A stretch of 20,693 bases of DNA from Pigoraptor vietnamica. Its lineage: Eukaryota > Opisthokonta > Filasterea. Both the position numbers and the translations under genes were made by a program. The notes under the pieces are model-generated. The model did no database searches and was not told the origin of the DNA. It saw only the letters and a list, made by a program, of their open reading frames with translations. The stretch spans positions 1 to 20,693 of the forward strand of contig CALSCQ010000751.1 of NCBI GenBank assembly GCA_943704525.1. The letters are read 5' to 3'. Each line of letters starts with the position of its first letter. Position 1 is the stretch's first letter. Of the stretch, positions 18,589 through 20,693 are shown piece by piece.

Positions 18589-20598
18589 CTAGCTCTGGTC
18601 CTTGGCCGGACGCTTCCCCTTCGGATCGTAAGCAACCTCGTCCGCACTTCCACGACCACCCGCCCCTCCCTGATCGTTGCCGCCCTTGTCGTCATGCGAC
18701 TCGTCCGCCGGTTGCGTCTCGACAGCCGTGCCCATTGCGACGACCTCGAAAAGCATCCGCGCGCTTTGGTTGAGCACAACGTCCTCCGTGTTGGCGTAGA
18801 AAAGGAGCATGGCCTTGAGCTGGAGCCACGTGGAATTGGTGAAGTCCGGACAGATAAGCTGGACGCGTGCGAGCAGCTCGTCGAGCGAAATGACGCCGAA
18901 CCGCCAGAGGGGAATGAAGTTCATCGAAAGGGCGACTTGCCACGCTGCGGGAAAGAGAGACATTAGTCATGTGTGCACTGTCCCTGGGAACCGCGAGTCG
19001 ATACACGGCACGTCCGCATCAAGACACACAGCGGGACACAAGCGACAATGCGGCGTACCTTCGTAGAACATACTGCCGCCGTCGTCGACGACGCGCATAT
19101 CGCCGCGGTCGGACGAAAGGCCGATGTCCATGCAGCCGAAGTACCTGTTTTCATCCAAGGGCTCGCTGAAAAACGTAAGTCCGTGAGCGTCAGTCGAGTC
19201 GAGGGAGATGGACCCACGCGCCGTCGTGTCCCCAGTATCGGTGGAAGGGCCAGCGCCGGCATGGTCGTAAAGCGGTGAGGCGCCGCCTTGATCGAAAAGT
19301 GCCGCGACTTCCTCGCTCTGCAGAGCAGACAAATTCTTTTATGGGTTGCATGCACGCACAGCTGTCTGCAGCACAAATTGCCCGGCAGGCCACACAGACA
19401 ACAACATAACAAGCCGGAACGCACCGACGCAAGCTCGTTGACGTCCATCTCGTCAGCGCCCAAAAGCAAAATCTGTCGTCCGGTCCAAGGAACTTGCGCG
19501 TATTCGAGAGTCGCGCTGCTTAATGCAACGAAAGATAATGGACTGGTGAGCGTTGGTCAGAAACGGACCATCCCAAGCGTCTGCGGAAGCTTGCTCTGCA
19601 CTCAACGCAACCTCCGTACCTCTCCTCCGACCAGGGCGTTGGGCTTGCCTCGACCACAGAGGCAGGCTCGGCCGGTGCGACAGGCGCGTCATTGGGACGA
19701 CGTTGGACGCCAATCGCAGGCGATTCGTCGCGCGTGGCATCGGCCGATGCGTTCGTCTGTGAAGGGCTAGCCGCATTCGAAGAGTTACTCTGCGCAGGAC
19801 AAGGTCACTTGTCAAATCCAGCCCAAACACCGCAGTAATGGATGTAATAGCGCGCACACGTGCACGCAAAACCCACCTGATTAGTGCGCCTCTTCTTAGG
19901 CGCGGCCGGCGAGTTGTCGCCAGCGCTGCTGGGGCCCGCTTCCTCCAGCGGGCGCTTCTTGTTGTGCGAGGACCCCAAGCGCACAAACACTTTGTCGTTG
20001 CGTTCTCGCCACGCAGTAATCTCGTGCCCTTCGTATGTCGTGCGCGGCATGCCCATTTCCGCGCAATCGTCACGACATGCCTTCCCCGATTCGTGCATGT
20101 AGTAAGTGCAGCACTCGTCTTCATCGCCGTTGCCGCCGTCGGTGTTCGAATTCGGCTCTTCGTCGACGTCGTCGGCCGCGACCGTTTTGAATTGATAGTA
20201 CTCGAGGTTCCGGTTCAGTGAGTCTTTGTTCGTCACTTCAAACTTGAGGCCGAACAGGGCCGCTAACATCCCGACACGCTGAAGAAGCCCGGCTCCTGCG
20301 TCGTGCGGGATGGTGTAAAACAGTGCATCATTGGGTTCCGAGCTGAGCACTGTCACCAAACAATGGAACGAATGTCGAGTGGGACGCCACATGGACTCGT
20401 CCGAGTGACCGGTTACACTGAAAACACTCACCGAAGTCCTTGTTACGAACAACGACGATGAACTTGCCGCCCCTGCTCCACCGGATGAGGTCTCTCACCC
20501 GACATTTCTCCCTCTTGACGACTCGGCGCCTGTTGGCACCGCCAGTCTCGTACTCGACTGTTCCGAGCTCCATGTTTTGTATAAAGGGCAACAGGAGC
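18589..20598 (-). CDS. gene C: HSF-like winged-helix family protein (paralogue 3, 5' partial)
   Basis: No named gene is recognised. Visible exons 20598-20432, 20349-19877, 19789-19620, 19515-19425, 19317-19059 and 18944-18589 give 504 residues plus stop. The first exon, expected to be short and to end in phase 2 as in A and B, lies beyond the right edge. The opening (VRDLIRWSRGGKFIVVVRN, KDF), SLNRNLEYYQFKTV and TYYMHESGKACRDDCAEMG align with gene B. Between the last two lies a long Asp/Glu-rich insert where HSFs have the wing loop. After a Ser/Pro/Ala linker, the DDGGSMFYE-AW junction mirrors DGGDSYYG-AW of gene B. The last exon carries FGVISLDELL and CPDFTN. Phases are 1, 0, 2, 0, 1. The 19619-19516 intron (GTACGG...AAGCAG) is the least certain. 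B and C look like a tandem duplication. Confidence 0.6.
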
Positions 20599-20660
20599 CT
20601 GGCGGCAGGAAGTGATCGACGACAATGAAAGGAGATGCGCCGAGGCGTTAGTGCAGGAAT

Positions 20661-20693
20661 GGGGGGAGAGAGAGAGGGGGGAGGGGGGGGGGG
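20661..20693. repeat. G/GA-rich right edge
   Basis: G runs separated by GAGAGA end the window in G11. It lies in the intron before the first visible exon of gene C. Like the left edge, this is a probable assembly break. Confidence 0.8.

Noticed and set aside
18526-18966. 146-codon plus-strand frame antisense to the last exon of gene C
   Set aside because: It is the complement of a conserved exon that has the expected phase and a stop; the antisense frame has no independent support.

Overview
This window is nuclear DNA from an intron-rich, GC-rich eukaryote, probably a unicellular protist; I cannot place it further. Seven protein genes can be built exon by exon. They carry about 49 spliceosomal introns with clean splice sites and matching reading phases. 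TAA, TAG and TGA all serve as stops, so the code is standard. There are no bacterial operons, rRNAs, recognisable tRNAs, CRISPR arrays or transposons. Both ends run into G homopolymers, so this looks like a contig that stopped at poly-G on each side.

Left part (1-12841) holds four conserved housekeeping genes. CPSF3 (minus, 3' end off the left edge) encodes the pre-mRNA 3'-end endonuclease. Head to head with it, across 285 bp, lies SGF29 (plus), the H3K4me3-reading subunit of SAGA; it contains what looks like a textbook U12-type AT-AC intron. Downstream and tandem is a DEAD-box RNA helicase of the Mss116/plant RH25-RH31 type with RGG-rich ends (plus). Convergent with it is an NDRG-family gene (minus). 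The introns of these genes are crowded with CA/TG microsatellites and G or C homopolymers.

Right part (12842-20693) is different. Introns are short (about 70-140 nt), long CA tracts are absent, and three paralogous genes of one divergent family sit together: A (plus), B (minus) and C (minus, 5' end off the right edge). Each has a basic or charged N-terminus, a fold resembling the HSF-type winged-helix DNA-binding domain, an acidic or low-complexity middle, and a conserved C-terminal exon entered in phase 1. Shared intron phases (2, 1, 0 ... 1) show common descent. They may be a lineage-specific expansion of HSF-like transcription factors and are the least characterised content here.

Other points: 41 of 48 GT splice donors carry G rather than A at +3; a perfect 18-bp palindrome lies in the leader of gene A; a nested hairpin lies in the SGF29-helicase spacer; and there is a duplicated block inside an NDRG intron.
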